A DNA stretch of 64,000 nucleotides from Actinomadura nitritigenes. GTDB lineage: Bacteria > Actinomycetota > Actinomycetes > Streptosporangiales > Streptosporangiaceae. The notes under the pieces are model-generated. The model made no database searches, was not told the DNA's origin, and saw only the letters and a list, made by a program, of their open reading frames with translations. This document shows, piece by piece, positions 45,163 to 53,237 of this stretch (positions within the stretch are counted from its first letter, which is position 1; each line of letters starts with the position of its first letter). The stretch lies in NCBI RefSeq assembly GCF_017573545.1, contig NZ_JAGEOK010000010.1:62001-126000 (forward strand). Direction: 5' to 3'. The translations under genes and the position numbers were made by a program.

Positions 45163-46095
45163 ATGGAGCCGGACACCCTGCTGCCCCTGGTGCTGCCCGC
45201 CGTGATGGCCCTCGCCGCGCGTCCCCTGTCGAGCCGGCTCCCGCCGCGCACCGCGACGTGGCTGCTCACCGCCACCGCCGTCGTGCTGGCGCTGGCCAGC
45301 ACGGCGACCCTGGCCGTGCTGGCGCTGGGCGGGACGCTGCGGCTGCCGGTGATCGCGGCGCTCGGCCACCTGTCCGAGCACGTCCTGCACCGCGACCCGC
45401 AGACCAGCCCGATCGTGGCGACGCTCGCGGGCCCGGCGCTGGCCGCGAGCCTCGCGGCGGGCGGCTACGCCGCGGTGCGGCGCGTCCGCGCCCTGCTGGC
45501 GGGCGCGCGGGCGGCCCGCGACCTGCCCGGCCGGGAGGTCGTCGCGGTGGTCGCGGACGACGCGGCGGACGCGTTCGCGCTCCCCGGCCGCCCCGGCCGC
45601 GTCGTCGTCTCCACCGGGATGCTGTCGATCCTGGACGAGGCGGAGCGGCGCGTCCTGCTCGCGCACGAGCACGCCCACCTGTCCGGGCGGCACCACGTCT
45701 TCCGCGCGCTGGTCCACGTCGCTTCGGCCGCGAACCCGATGCTGCGGCCGCTGCGCGGCGCCGTGACCTTCACGACCGAGCGCTGGGCGGACGAGCGGGC
45801 CGCGGCCGGGGCCGACCGCGGGCGGGCCGCCCGCGCGATCGGCAAGGCCGCCCTCGCGCACAACCGGCGGCCCGGCCTCGGGCACGCCGCCGCCCTCGGC
45901 ATCGGGCGGGCCGCCGGGCTCGGCCGCCGCCCCGGGCCGCTGCCGCGCCGCGTCGCCGCGCTGCTGGCGCCCCCGCCGCCGCGCCGCCGGTGGCTCGTCG
46001 TGGCCACGGCGGCGCTGGTCGTCCTGTCGGTGTGGGCCGCCAACGACGGCGTGCTCGACCTGCACCGGCTGATCGAGCACGCGCAGACCCGCTAG
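45163..46095 (+). CDS. M56 (BlaR1/MecR1-like) metalloprotease
   Basis: This 310-residue membrane protease has hydrophobic helices at about 7-20, 27-50 and 80-105, the zinc motif AHEHAHLSGRHH (HExxH) near residue 170, and a final helix near 285-305. BlaR1 proper has an extracellular penicillin-binding sensor domain; that is missing here, so the inducing signal must come by another route. It follows the BlaI gene by 6 bp. A second BlaI gene is convergent with it, 14 bp away. Confidence 0.9.
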   Translation: MEPDTLLPLVLPAVMALAARPLSSRLPPRTATWLLTATAVVLALASTATLAVLALGGTLRLPVIAALGHLSEHVLHRDPQTSPIVATLAGPALAASLAAGGYAAVRRVRALLAGARAARDLPGREVVAVVADDAADAFALPGRPGRVVVSTGMLSILDEAERRVLLAHEHAHLSGRHHVFRALVHVASAANPMLRPLRGAVTFTTERWADERAAAGADRGRAARAIGKAALAHNRRPGLGHAAALGIGRAAGLGRRPGPLPRRVAALLAPPPPRRRWLVVATAALVVLSVWAANDGVLDLHRLIEHAQTR

Positions 46096-46109
46096 GGCGC
46101 CTCGGTCGG

Positions 46110-46511
46110 CTAGGACGGCTCGGTCGGCTCGGGAGGCTCGGACGTGCGGGGGCGTTCCAGCAGGTCGCGCAGGAGCCGCTCGTCGTTCTCGGTCAGCTCG
46201 GAGACGAACCGGGCCAGCACGCCCGGACGCTCCTCGCCGCTGCGGTCGAGTTCGGTGCGCATGCGGCGGGCGGTGAGCGCCGCGGTGTCCTCCACGGCGG
46301 CGCTGTAGGCGTAGGTGCGCCCGGCGCGGACCCGGAGCAGCAGGCCCTTGGCGTGCAGCCGGGCGAGGATCGTGGCGACCGTCGTGCGGGCCAGGCCGTC
46401 GCCGAGGGCGGCGCGGACGTCCCGCGCGGTCAGCGGCCGCTCGGCGGCCCAGATCGTCTCGAGCACCGCCGATTCCAGCTCGCCCGAGGGGCGGCGCGCC
46501 GCAGAGGTCAC
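46110..46511 (-). CDS. BlaI/MecI-family repressor, second copy
   Basis: This 133-residue protein has the BlaI winged helix: ELESAVLETIWAAERPLTAR, ALGDGLARTTVATILARLHA and KGLLLRVRAG. Compared with the copy at 44800 the recognition region is related but not identical (LARTTVATIL versus AYTTVVTILT). It ends in a Pro/Glu/Thr tail (RTSEPPEPTEPS). GTG 46511 begins the conserved part; an upstream ATG at 46568 would add 19 non-conserved residues. Either BlaI could be a substrate of the single M56 protease next door. Confidence 0.85.
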   Translation of the reverse strand: MTSAARRPSGELESAVLETIWAAERPLTARDVRAALGDGLARTTVATILARLHAKGLLLRVRAGRTYAYSAAVEDTAALTARRMRTELDRSGEERPGVLARFVSELTENDERLLRDLLERPRTSEPPEPTEPS

Positions 46512-46581
46512 GGGCCCGAGTGTGCCACACGGCCGGCGGCGAACCCATGGACGGCAGGTGGACGACACGCGTCGGCGCGGG

Positions 46582-47994
46582 TCAGCGGGGTGCGAGCAGG
46601 TCGCCGACGGCGGCGATGCCCGCCCGCACGGCCCGCTCTCCGGTGTTGCCGAACCCGAGCACGAGCTGCACCGGCGTGTCCCCGCCGTCCGCGCGGCACA
46701 TGCTCATCCCGTGCAGGCCGACCCCGCGGGCGCGGGCCGCCGCCACCAGCGCCGCCTCGCCGCCGGGGAGGCCGAGGTGCGCGACGGCGTGGAATCCGGC
46801 GTCCAGGCCCGTCAGCCGGACGCCGGGCGCGTGCTCGGCGAGCGCCGCGAGCAGCGCGGCCCGGCGCGCGGCGTACACCGGCCGCATCCGCCGCAGGTGC
46901 CGGTCGTAGCGGCCCGACTCGATGAGCCGGGCGAGCGCGAGCTGGTCGAGCGCCGGGGAGCCGCGGTCGCTGAGCAGCTTGTGCTCCAGGATCGCCGCCG
47001 CGAGCGAGGGCGGGGCGAGCAGCCAGCCGAGGCGCAGCGCGGGCGCCAGCGACTTGCTCACCGTGCCGATCGAGACGACCCGGTCGGCGGCCAGGCCCTG
47101 CAGCGCGCCGACCGGCTCGCGGTCGTAGCGGAACTCGGCGTCGTAGTCGTCCTCGATGATCACGGCGTCCCGGTCGGCCGCCCACGCGATCAGTTCCAGG
47201 CGCCGGCGCGGGGCCATGACCACGCCGGTCGGCCACTGGTGCGCCGGGGTGACGACCACCGCGCGGGCGCCGGTGGCGGCGAGCGCACGCACGTCGACGC
47301 CGTCCTCGTCGACCGGCACCGGCACCGCGTCCAGCCCCGCCCACGCCGCGGCGGCCTCGGTGGAGCGGGGACCGCCGGGGTCCTCGTAGGCGACCGTCCG
47401 CACCCCCGCCCGGGCCAGCGCGCCGAACGCCAGCACCAGCCCCTGGGCGTGGCCGGAGCAGACGACGATCCGGTCCGGCTCCGCGGCGGCCGCCCGGACG
47501 CGCCGCAGGTACCCGGCCAGGACCTCGCGCAGGGGCGTCGCGCCCGCCGGGTCGCCGTAGTCGAGCGCGGCGGTCGGGATCGCCCGGCCCGCCTCGCGGA
47601 CCGCCCACAGCCAGTCGGCCATCGGGAAGGAGCCGAGGTCGGGCACCCCGGGACGGAAGTCGGCGATCAGCCGGGCGGGCTCGGGGGCGGGCGGCGCGGG
47701 CGCCGCCGGGGCCGGGGGCGCCGCCCCGGCCGCGACGCGGGTGGCCGAGCCGGTCCGCGTGGCGAGATACCCCTCCGCCTGCAGCTGGGCGTAGCACTCC
47801 TGGATCAGCCCGCGGGAGATCCCCAGCGTCCGGGCCAGCTCCCGGGAGGACGGCAGCCGCTCGCCCACGCGCAGCCTGCCGCACCGGATCGCGTCCCTGA
47901 CCTGGCGTTCCAGCTGGCAGCGCAGCGGTTCGGCGGACGCCCTGTCCAGCGCCAGCAACAGTTCGGGGGACGAACCGGACCACTCCAGCGGCAT
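46582..47994 (-). CDS. MocR/PdxR-type GntR-aminotransferase regulator
   Basis: This 470-residue regulator has an N-terminal GntR winged helix (about 20-85: RCGRLRVGERLPSSRELART, GISRGLIQECYAQLQAEGYL) fused to a fold-type I aminotransferase domain. In the latter, IIEDDYDAEFRYDREPVGAL precedes the PLP-lysine segment SIGTVSKSLAPALRLGWLLA. Members such as PdxR, GabR and TauR sense PLP or amino-acid derivatives. It is divergent from an MFS transporter, which is probably its target. The direct repeat GGTCCG at 48014 and 48023 in the 47-bp intergenic region may be its binding site. Confidence 0.93.
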   Translation of the reverse strand: MPLEWSGSSPELLLALDRASAEPLRCQLERQVRDAIRCGRLRVGERLPSSRELARTLGISRGLIQECYAQLQAEGYLATRTGSATRVAAGAAPPAPAAPAPPAPEPARLIADFRPGVPDLGSFPMADWLWAVREAGRAIPTAALDYGDPAGATPLREVLAGYLRRVRAAAAEPDRIVVCSGHAQGLVLAFGALARAGVRTVAYEDPGGPRSTEAAAAWAGLDAVPVPVDEDGVDVRALAATGARAVVVTPAHQWPTGVVMAPRRRLELIAWAADRDAVIIEDDYDAEFRYDREPVGALQGLAADRVVSIGTVSKSLAPALRLGWLLAPPSLAAAILEHKLLSDRGSPALDQLALARLIESGRYDRHLRRMRPVYAARRAALLAALAEHAPGVRLTGLDAGFHAVAHLGLPGGEAALVAAARARGVGLHGMSMCRADGGDTPVQLVLGFGNTGERAVRAGIAAVGDLLAPR

Positions 47995-48013
47995 GGAAGT
48001 GGAGCTTATCGGC

Positions 48014-48028
48014 GGTCCGCCCGGTCCG
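48014..48028. promoter_or_regulatory. Direct repeat in the MocR/MFS intergenic region
   Basis: GGTCCG occurs at 48014-48019 and 48023-48028, with a period of 9 bp. MocR-type regulators often bind direct repeats. The very short divergent intergenic region makes this the most likely operator, but the repeat is short in GC-rich DNA. Confidence 0.35.
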
Positions 48029-48041
48029 TACCGTGATCGGC

Positions 48042-49226
48042 ATGACGACGACGCACTGCCCCGAAGCCCCCGCCCTCGCCGCGAGACCGGCCCTCGTGAC
48101 CCGCCCGCTGATGCTGCGGTTCGTGTCCATGCTCGGCGCGGCGATCAGCTTCTACCTGCTGCTGTCGGTGGTGCCTCTCTACGCCCAGGGGTCGGGCGGG
48201 GGCGGCGGCGCGGCGGGCCTGGCGACCGGCGCGCTGATGTTCGCCACCGTGTGCGGCGAGTTCGGCACCCCGTGGCTGGTGAACCGCTACGGGTACCGGG
48301 CCGCGCTGGGCGCCGGGCTCGTGCTGCTCGGCGCGCCCGCCCTCGTGCTGACGGTGTCGTCGAGCATGGCGTGGATCGTCGTGGTCTGCCTGCTGCGCGG
48401 TCTCGGGTTCGCGGTGACGGTGGTGGCCGGCGGCGCGCTGACCGCCTCCCTGATCCCGGACGAGCGGCGCGGCGAGGGGCTGGCGCTCGTCGGCATCGTC
48501 GCGGGCGCCCCGGCGCTCGGCGCGCTGCCGCTCGGCGTGTGGTCGGCGCGGCACTTCGGGTTCACGCCCGTCGCCGTCGTCGCGGGCCTCGCCGCGTTCG
48601 CCGCGGTCGCCTCCGTGCCCGGGCTGCCGGACGGCGAGCGCGGCGGCGGGCGGGCCACCGGGGTGCTCGCCGGGCTGCGCTCGCCGGCGCTGTCGCGTCC
48701 CGCGCTCGTCTTCGGCGCGTCCGCGCTGGTCGCCGGCATCATCGTCACGTTCCTGCCGCTCGCCGTCGCGTCCGCGTCCGCCGGGGTCGTCGCGGCGGCG
48801 CTGTTCCTGCAGCCGCTCGCCTCGACCGTCGCCCGCGTCGCGGCGGGCCGGATCGGCGACCGGCGCGGGTCGGCCGGGCTGGTGCCGCCCGGCGTGCTCC
48901 TGTCGGCGGCCGGCGTCCTGCTCACCGCGCTCACCCGGCACGATCTCGCCGTGATCGCCGGGGTGACGGTGTTCGGCGTCGGGTTCGGGCTGCTGCAGAA
49001 CGCCACGCTCGCCCTGATGTACGCGCGGGTGCCGCGGTCCGGGTACGGGACGGTCACCGCGCTGTGGAACGTCGCCTACGACGCCGGGATGGGCGCGGGC
49101 GCGCTCGGCTTCGGGCTCGTCGCCGGGTGGACCGGCTACCCGTGGGCGTTCGTCCTCACCGCGGCGCTGCTGGCGGCGGCGCTGCCCGTCGCGCTGCGCG
49201 ACGTGCGCGCCGCCCGCGAGGAGTGA
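48042..49226 (+). CDS. MFS transporter
   Basis: This 394-residue protein has about 12 transmembrane helices and major-facilitator features. TM1 starts at RFVSMLGAAISFYLLLSVVP. The loop 2-3 motif A is degenerate (GEFGTPWLVNRYGYRAALGA) and the second half has a related AGRIGDRRGSAGLVP. It is most like drug/metabolite efflux proteins of the YfcJ/arabinose-efflux type. It is divergent from the MocR regulator, which suggests export controlled by an amine, amino acid or PLP-related signal. ATG 48042 is preferred to GTG 48033; neither has a clear ribosome-binding site. Confidence 0.9.
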   Translation: MTTTHCPEAPALAARPALVTRPLMLRFVSMLGAAISFYLLLSVVPLYAQGSGGGGGAAGLATGALMFATVCGEFGTPWLVNRYGYRAALGAGLVLLGAPALVLTVSSSMAWIVVVCLLRGLGFAVTVVAGGALTASLIPDERRGEGLALVGIVAGAPALGALPLGVWSARHFGFTPVAVVAGLAAFAAVASVPGLPDGERGGGRATGVLAGLRSPALSRPALVFGASALVAGIIVTFLPLAVASASAGVVAAALFLQPLASTVARVAAGRIGDRRGSAGLVPPGVLLSAAGVLLTALTRHDLAVIAGVTVFGVGFGLLQNATLALMYARVPRSGYGTVTALWNVAYDAGMGAGALGFGLVAGWTGYPWAFVLTAALLAAALPVALRDVRAAREE

Positions 49227-49289
49227 CCGCCGCGACCGGTGGGCGGGCGTCCCGCTCACCGGGCCCGATGCCCGCCCCAGAGCGGCAAA

Positions 49290-49302
49290 TATTGTATCAA
49301 GT
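49290..49302. promoter_or_regulatory. Shared operator motif before the enoyl-CoA hydratase
   Basis: TATTGTATCAAGT on the plus strand (reverse complement ACTTGATACAATA) closely matches ACTTGATGCAAGT at 51735-51747. The 12-mer GTATCAAGTATC at 49294-49305 recurs inverted as GATACTTGATAC at 51725-51736. The site lies 34 bp before the hydratase start. The FCD-type GntR encoded at 61708 is a candidate binder. Confidence 0.55.
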
Positions 49303-49336
49303 ATCTCCAGGCAGGGATCTTGAGGAGGAGCGGGCG

Positions 49337-50101
49337 ATGACGGAGACGCTGCGGATCGAGGACGACGGCGCGGTGCGGACGCTGGTCTTCGCCCGCCCCG
49401 AGGCGGCCAACGCCTTCAACGAGGAGCTGTACCACGCCGCCGCGCGGGCGCTGCGGGACGCCGCGTCGGACGACGCCGTCTCGGTCGTGCTGCTCACGGG
49501 GGAGGGCCGCGCCTTCACCGCCGGGACCGACATCAAGGAGATGGCCGAGATCGCCCGCGACCACGCCGCCGGGCGCTCGGACCAGGAGATGGGCGGCGGG
49601 TTCATCGCGCTCGTGGACGCGCTCGCCGAGTTCCCCAAGCCGCTGATGGCGGCGGTGAACGGCTCCGGCGTCGGCCTCGGGATCACCATGCTGGGCCACT
49701 GCGACGTGGTGCTCATCGCCGAGCACGCGCGGCTGATGGCGCCGTTCGCCTCGATGGGCGTCGTCCCCGAGGCGGCGGGCAGCTACCTGCTGCCCGCCCG
49801 CATGGGCCACCAGCACGCCGCGCTCGCGCTGTTCACCGGGAACTGGATCACCGCGGAGGAGGCCGTGCGCTGCGGCCTGGCGCTGCGCGCGTGCCCGGCG
49901 GAGACGCTGCTGGAGACCGCGCGCGGCATCGCCCGCGAGATCGCGGCCAAGCCGCTGGCGTCGCTGGTGGCCACCAAGGAGCTGATCCTCGCGCCGCGGC
50001 GCGAGGAGGTGCGGCGCGCCCGCGAGCGCGAGGACGCCGCGTTCGCCCGCCTGCTCGGGGAGGCGGGCGCCGACGGCCGCATCGCCGCGCGGCTCGGCTG
50101 A
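49337..50101 (+). CDS. Enoyl-CoA hydratase/isomerase family
   Basis: This 254-residue crotonase-fold protein has the oxyanion-hole segments FTAGTDIKEM (about 61-70) and NGSGVGLGITMLGHCDVVLI. The position of the first catalytic Glu of crotonase (about residue 120) appears to be substituted in GITMLG, while PEAAGSYLLPARMG carries the acidic residue of the second site; this is typical of isomerase- or hydrolase-type members. It would act on an unsaturated acyl-CoA. The promoter shares an operator-like motif with the divergent SDR promoter at 51.7 kb. Confidence 0.9.
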   Translation: MTETLRIEDDGAVRTLVFARPEAANAFNEELYHAAARALRDAASDDAVSVVLLTGEGRAFTAGTDIKEMAEIARDHAAGRSDQEMGGGFIALVDALAEFPKPLMAAVNGSGVGLGITMLGHCDVVLIAEHARLMAPFASMGVVPEAAGSYLLPARMGHQHAALALFTGNWITAEEAVRCGLALRACPAETLLETARGIAREIAAKPLASLVATKELILAPRREEVRRAREREDAAFARLLGEAGADGRIAARLG

Positions 50102-50120
50102 CCCGCCGGACGCGCCGGGC

Positions 50121-50939
50121 TCACTCCTCCGCGGGCAGGCCGCGCAGCGCCGCCTCGCCGAACAGCGGCTCGAAGACCGAGGAGTAGTCGGGGCCCCGGC
50201 GCAGGTGGTGGCCGCCGTCCACGTTGAGGATCTGCCCGGTGATCCACGACGCGTCCGGGCCCGCCAGGAACCCGACGGCCGCGGCGATGTCCTCCGGCTC
50301 CCCGACCCGGGCGAGCGGCATGCAGGCCAGGTAGTCCTCCAGCACGGGACCGGTGTCGGCGATGCCCGCCACCAGCTCGGTGCGGGTCAGACCGGGGCGG
50401 ATCCCGTTCACCCGGATCCCCACGCCGCCGAGCTCGTCGGCCGCCAGCCGGACGAGGTGGTCCACGGCCGCCTTCGACACCCCGTACGCGCCGAACCAGC
50501 GGTGGGTGTTCGACGAGGCGATGGACGAGATCGCGATGATCGAGCCGCCGCCCGCGCCCGCCATCGCCCGGGAGGCGTGCCGGATCGTCAGCATGGTGCC
50601 GGTGGCGTTCAGCTCCATCGTCGCGCGCCAGGCGTCGAGGTCGAGGTTCCCGATCGGCCCGATCGAGCTGGACCCGCCCGCGCACGCCACGGCCGTCCGC
50701 AGCGGCCCGCGCCCGGCCGCCGTCCGGACGGCGTTCGCGACCTGCGCGTCGTCGGTGACGTCCGCGACGACGTACCCGATGCCCTTGCCCGCCTTCGCGG
50801 CGGCCTCCCGCAGCCGGTCCTCGGTGCGCCCGCAGATGGTGACGGCGGCGCCCTGCTCGGCGAGCCGGACGGCGCACCCGAGCCCGATGCCGCTGCCGCC
50901 GCCCGTGACCAGCGCCGCCGTCCCGTCCAGGTTTCCCAT
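50121..50939 (-). CDS. Short-chain dehydrogenase/reductase
   Basis: This 272-residue classical SDR has the cofactor motif VTGGGSGIGLGCAVRLAEQG, a Ser in IIAISSIASSN, YGVSK as the catalytic Tyr/Lys, and the ending GQILNVDGGHHLR. The NNAG position reads CAGGSSS, an unusual variation. It lies 12 bp downstream of another SDR gene on the same strand, and the two probably form one operon from the 51.7 kb promoter. The shared motif suggests participation in the same acyl-CoA or alicyclic pathway as the hydratase. Confidence 0.91.
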   Translation of the reverse strand: MGNLDGTAALVTGGGSGIGLGCAVRLAEQGAAVTICGRTEDRLREAAAKAGKGIGYVVADVTDDAQVANAVRTAAGRGPLRTAVACAGGSSSIGPIGNLDLDAWRATMELNATGTMLTIRHASRAMAGAGGGSIIAISSIASSNTHRWFGAYGVSKAAVDHLVRLAADELGGVGIRVNGIRPGLTRTELVAGIADTGPVLEDYLACMPLARVGEPEDIAAAVGFLAGPDASWITGQILNVDGGHHLRRGPDYSSVFEPLFGEAALRGLPAEE

Positions 50940-50951
50940 GTCGTCTCCTCT

Positions 50952-51713
50952 TCAGCGGTCGACGGCGGTGGTGCCGCCGTCGACCGTCAGGTGCGTGCCG
51001 GTGATGAAGGACGCCTCGTCGCTCATGAGGAACCGGACCGCCGCGGCGACCTCCTCGGGGCGGCCGAGCCGGCCGACCGGGGCCTTGGCCTCGAACAGGG
51101 GGCGCATCTCGGCCGGCACGTCCGTGCTGAGCATCGGGGTGTCGATGTAGCCGGGGCAGACGGCGTTGACGCGGACGCCGTCGCCGGCGAGCAGGTGCGC
51201 CATCGAGCGGGTGAGGCCGAGCATCCCCGCCTTGGACGCGCAGTACGAGGGGATGAACAGGCTCCCGACGAACGCCTCGATCGAGGCGATCCCGACGATC
51301 GCCGAGCCCTCCTGCGCGCGCAGGTCGTCCAGCAGCGCCTGCGACAGCAGCGCGTGCGCCCGCAGGTTGACGTGCTGGACCGCGTCCCAGCGGGCCTCGT
51401 CGAGGTCGCCGACCGCGGCCGGTCCGGAGATCCCGGCGGCGTGCACGAGGCCGCCGATCGGGCCGAGCGCGGCCCGGCTGCGCCCGATCGCGTCCGGGAA
51501 CGCGGCGGCGTCGGTCACGTCGACGGCGACGGCGAGGGTCGCCGTCCCGGTGTCGGCGGTGACGGCGGCGGCGACCCCTGCGGCGTCGGAGCGGTCCCAC
51601 AGGGCGACCGGGCGGCCGGCCTCGGCGAGGGCGCGGGCGCAGGCGGCCCCGATGCCCGAGGCGGCGCCGGTGACGACGACCGCGGTGCCGGGGGACGCGC
51701 TGCGGATCGCCAT
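50952..51713 (-). CDS. Short-chain dehydrogenase/reductase
   Basis: This 253-residue classical SDR has VTGAASGIGAACARALAEAG, HAAGISG at the NNAG position, Ser in IVGIASIEA, YCASK as the active-site pair and GTHLTVDGGTTAV at the end. It is the first gene of a leftward SDR pair and is divergent from a third SDR gene at 51815. The short intergenic region contains three tandem TTGATAC-like heptamers that may be an operator for both directions. Confidence 0.92.
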   Translation of the reverse strand: MAIRSASPGTAVVVTGAASGIGAACARALAEAGRPVALWDRSDAAGVAAAVTADTGTATLAVAVDVTDAAAFPDAIGRSRAALGPIGGLVHAAGISGPAAVGDLDEARWDAVQHVNLRAHALLSQALLDDLRAQEGSAIVGIASIEAFVGSLFIPSYCASKAGMLGLTRSMAHLLAGDGVRVNAVCPGYIDTPMLSTDVPAEMRPLFEAKAPVGRLGRPEEVAAAVRFLMSDEASFITGTHLTVDGGTTAVDR

Positions 51714-51722
51714 GGCGACTCC

Positions 51723-51747
51723 TTGATACTTGATACTTGATGCAAGT
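51723..51747. promoter_or_regulatory. Tandem TTGATAC repeats with dyad (shared operator)
   Basis: Three consecutive heptamers TTGATAC, TTGATAC and TTGATGC (51723-51743) end in the dyad ACTTGATGCAAGT (51735-51747). GATACTTGATAC within it recurs inverted upstream of the enoyl-CoA hydratase (49294-49305). The site starts 9 bp from the leftward SDR start and is the only AT-rich patch in the divergent promoter. Confidence 0.6.
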
Positions 51748-51814
51748 TCGGATCGAGATTAGCGTGCTCGCGACCCCGCCGACAGGGGCGGGACGGCCGG
51801 CGCTGGAGGGTGCG

Positions 51815-52657
51815 GTGCGGGAACTGCGCGGGAGGGCGGCGGCCGTGACCGGCGCCGGAAGCGGCATCGGACGCGCGCTCGCGGTCCGGCTGGCGAGCGA
51901 GGGGGTGCGCCTGGCCCTCGCCGACATCGACGAAGAGGCCCTCGCGGAGACCGAGCGCGCCCTGAGCCCCGGCACCACGGTCGTCACGCAGGTCACCGAC
52001 GTCGGCGACGAGGAGTCCGTGCGGGCGTTCGCCGACCGCGCGTTCGCCGCGCTCGGCGAGGTGCGCCTGCTGTTCAACAACGCGGGCGTCTACATGGGCG
52101 GGCGCACGTGGACGCGTCCTGCCGCCGACTTCGAATGGACGTTGCGGGTCAACCTCTGGGGCGTCCTGCACGGCGTCCGCGCCTTCGTGCCCCGGATGAT
52201 CGAGCAGGGCGGCGAGGGGCACATCGTCAACACCTGCTCGGTCGCCGGGCTGTTCGCCGGGCCCGGCGCGGCGCCCTACACCGTCTCCAAGTGGGCGGCG
52301 TTCGCGGCGACGCTCAGCCTGGCGCAGGAGCTGGCGCTGGAGAACTCGCCGCTGGGGGTCTCGGCGCTGTGCCCGGGCGGCGTGCGGACGCGCATCCACG
52401 AGTCGGAGCGGGGCCGTCCCGCCGGGCTGGCGACCGAGCCGGGCGAGGACTCCGCGTTCATGGAGGAGGTGATCGCCGCCACCGTGGCCGGCGGCATCCC
52501 CGTGGAGGACGCGGTGGAGGCGACGCTGAGCGCCGTCCGCGAGGGCCGCTTCCTCGTCCTCACCCACCCCGAGTACGAACCGGGACTCGCCGAGCAGGCC
52601 GAGGCGCTCGCCGCCGGGCGGCTGCCGCGCCTGCCCGACTTCGAAGGAAAGGGATGA
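51815..52657 (+). CDS. Short-chain dehydrogenase/reductase
   Basis: This 280-residue classical SDR has VTGAGSGIGRALAVRLASEG, the intact NNAG motif in LLFNNAGVYMGG, Ser in NTCSVAGLFAG and YTVSK as the catalytic pair. The C-terminal 40 residues (HPEYEPGLAEQAEALAAGRL) are longer than in FabG-type enzymes, as in many actinobacterial acyl-CoA-cluster SDRs. I chose GTG 51815 because GGAGGG lies 4 nt before it and conserved residues begin there; an upstream ATG at 51737 would run through the operator region. It overlaps the Ddn-like gene by 4 bp. Confidence 0.9.
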   Translation: MRELRGRAAAVTGAGSGIGRALAVRLASEGVRLALADIDEEALAETERALSPGTTVVTQVTDVGDEESVRAFADRAFAALGEVRLLFNNAGVYMGGRTWTRPAADFEWTLRVNLWGVLHGVRAFVPRMIEQGGEGHIVNTCSVAGLFAGPGAAPYTVSKWAAFAATLSLAQELALENSPLGVSALCPGGVRTRIHESERGRPAGLATEPGEDSAFMEEVIAATVAGGIPVEDAVEATLSAVREGRFLVLTHPEYEPGLAEQAEALAAGRLPRLPDFEGKG

Positions 52658-53145
52658 CGATGCCACCGCAGGGGACCGCCGCGCCCAAGGGCCTGGACTC
52701 GCCGATCGTGCCGAAGATCCTCAAGGTCATGTCGCGGCTCAACATCGCGGCCTACCGGGCGACCGGCGGCCGGGTGGGCGGGACGTGGCGGGTCGGCAGC
52801 GCCTTCCGCAAGGGCGTCCCGATCTGCCTGCTCACCACCAAGGGGCGCAAGACCGGCCGCCCGCGCACGCAGCCGCTGCTCTACATGCCGGACGGCGACC
52901 GCGTCGTCATCGTGGCGTCCCAGGGCGGCCTGCCCAAGGATCCCCTCTGGTACCTCAACCTGTGCGCCGACCCGCACGTGACCGTCCAGGTGCGGCGCGA
53001 CGTCCGCCGCATGCGCGCCCGCACCGCCTCGCAGGACGAACGCGCGGCGCTGTGGCCCCGCCTGGTCGCCGTCTACGCCGACTTCGACAAGTACCAGTCC
53101 TGGACGGACCGCGAGATCCCCGTCGTCATCTGCGAACCCGCCTGA
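52654..53145 (+). CDS. Ddn-like F420-dependent nitroreductase family
   Basis: This 163-residue protein is of the deazaflavin-dependent nitroreductase (Ddn) split-barrel family. Typical segments are RVGGTWRVGSAFRKGVPICL, LLTTKGRKTGRPRTQPLLYM, VVIVASQGGLPKDPLWYLNL and ADPHVTVQVRR. Family members bind reduced F420 and act as quinone or ene-reductases. It is translationally coupled (ATGA) to the SDR upstream, so the two may act on one substrate. With the LLM oxidoreductases it adds to the evidence for F420 chemistry in this region. Confidence 0.93.
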   Translation: MTMPPQGTAAPKGLDSPIVPKILKVMSRLNIAAYRATGGRVGGTWRVGSAFRKGVPICLLTTKGRKTGRPRTQPLLYMPDGDRVVIVASQGGLPKDPLWYLNLCADPHVTVQVRRDVRRMRARTASQDERAALWPRLVAVYADFDKYQSWTDREIPVVICEPA

Positions 53146-53183
53146 CACCGACCCCGTGCCGCGGTGGGGCGGGCGGGTTCCGG

Positions 53184-53213
53184 TTGACGCCTCTATTGGC
53201 TAACCGCTATTCA
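53184..53213 (+). promoter_or_regulatory. Promoter of the PadR-ABC operon
   Basis: TTGACG (53184-53189) and TATTCA (53208-53213) are separated by 18 bp. The -10 element lies inside the inverted repeat at 53200-53228, so a bound repressor would block it. Confidence 0.5.
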
Positions 53214-53228
53214 TTAGCTAGCCGTTAG
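53200..53228. promoter_or_regulatory. PadR operator, inverted repeat
   Basis: CTAACCGCTA (53200-53209) and TAGCCGTTAG (53219-53228) are inverted 10-bp arms matching at 9 of 10 positions with a 9-bp spacer. The site ends 9 bp before ATG 53238, covering the -10 element and the ribosome-binding region. Its position argues for autorepression by the PadR protein. Confidence 0.65.
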
Positions 53229-53237
53229 GGGTGGTGC

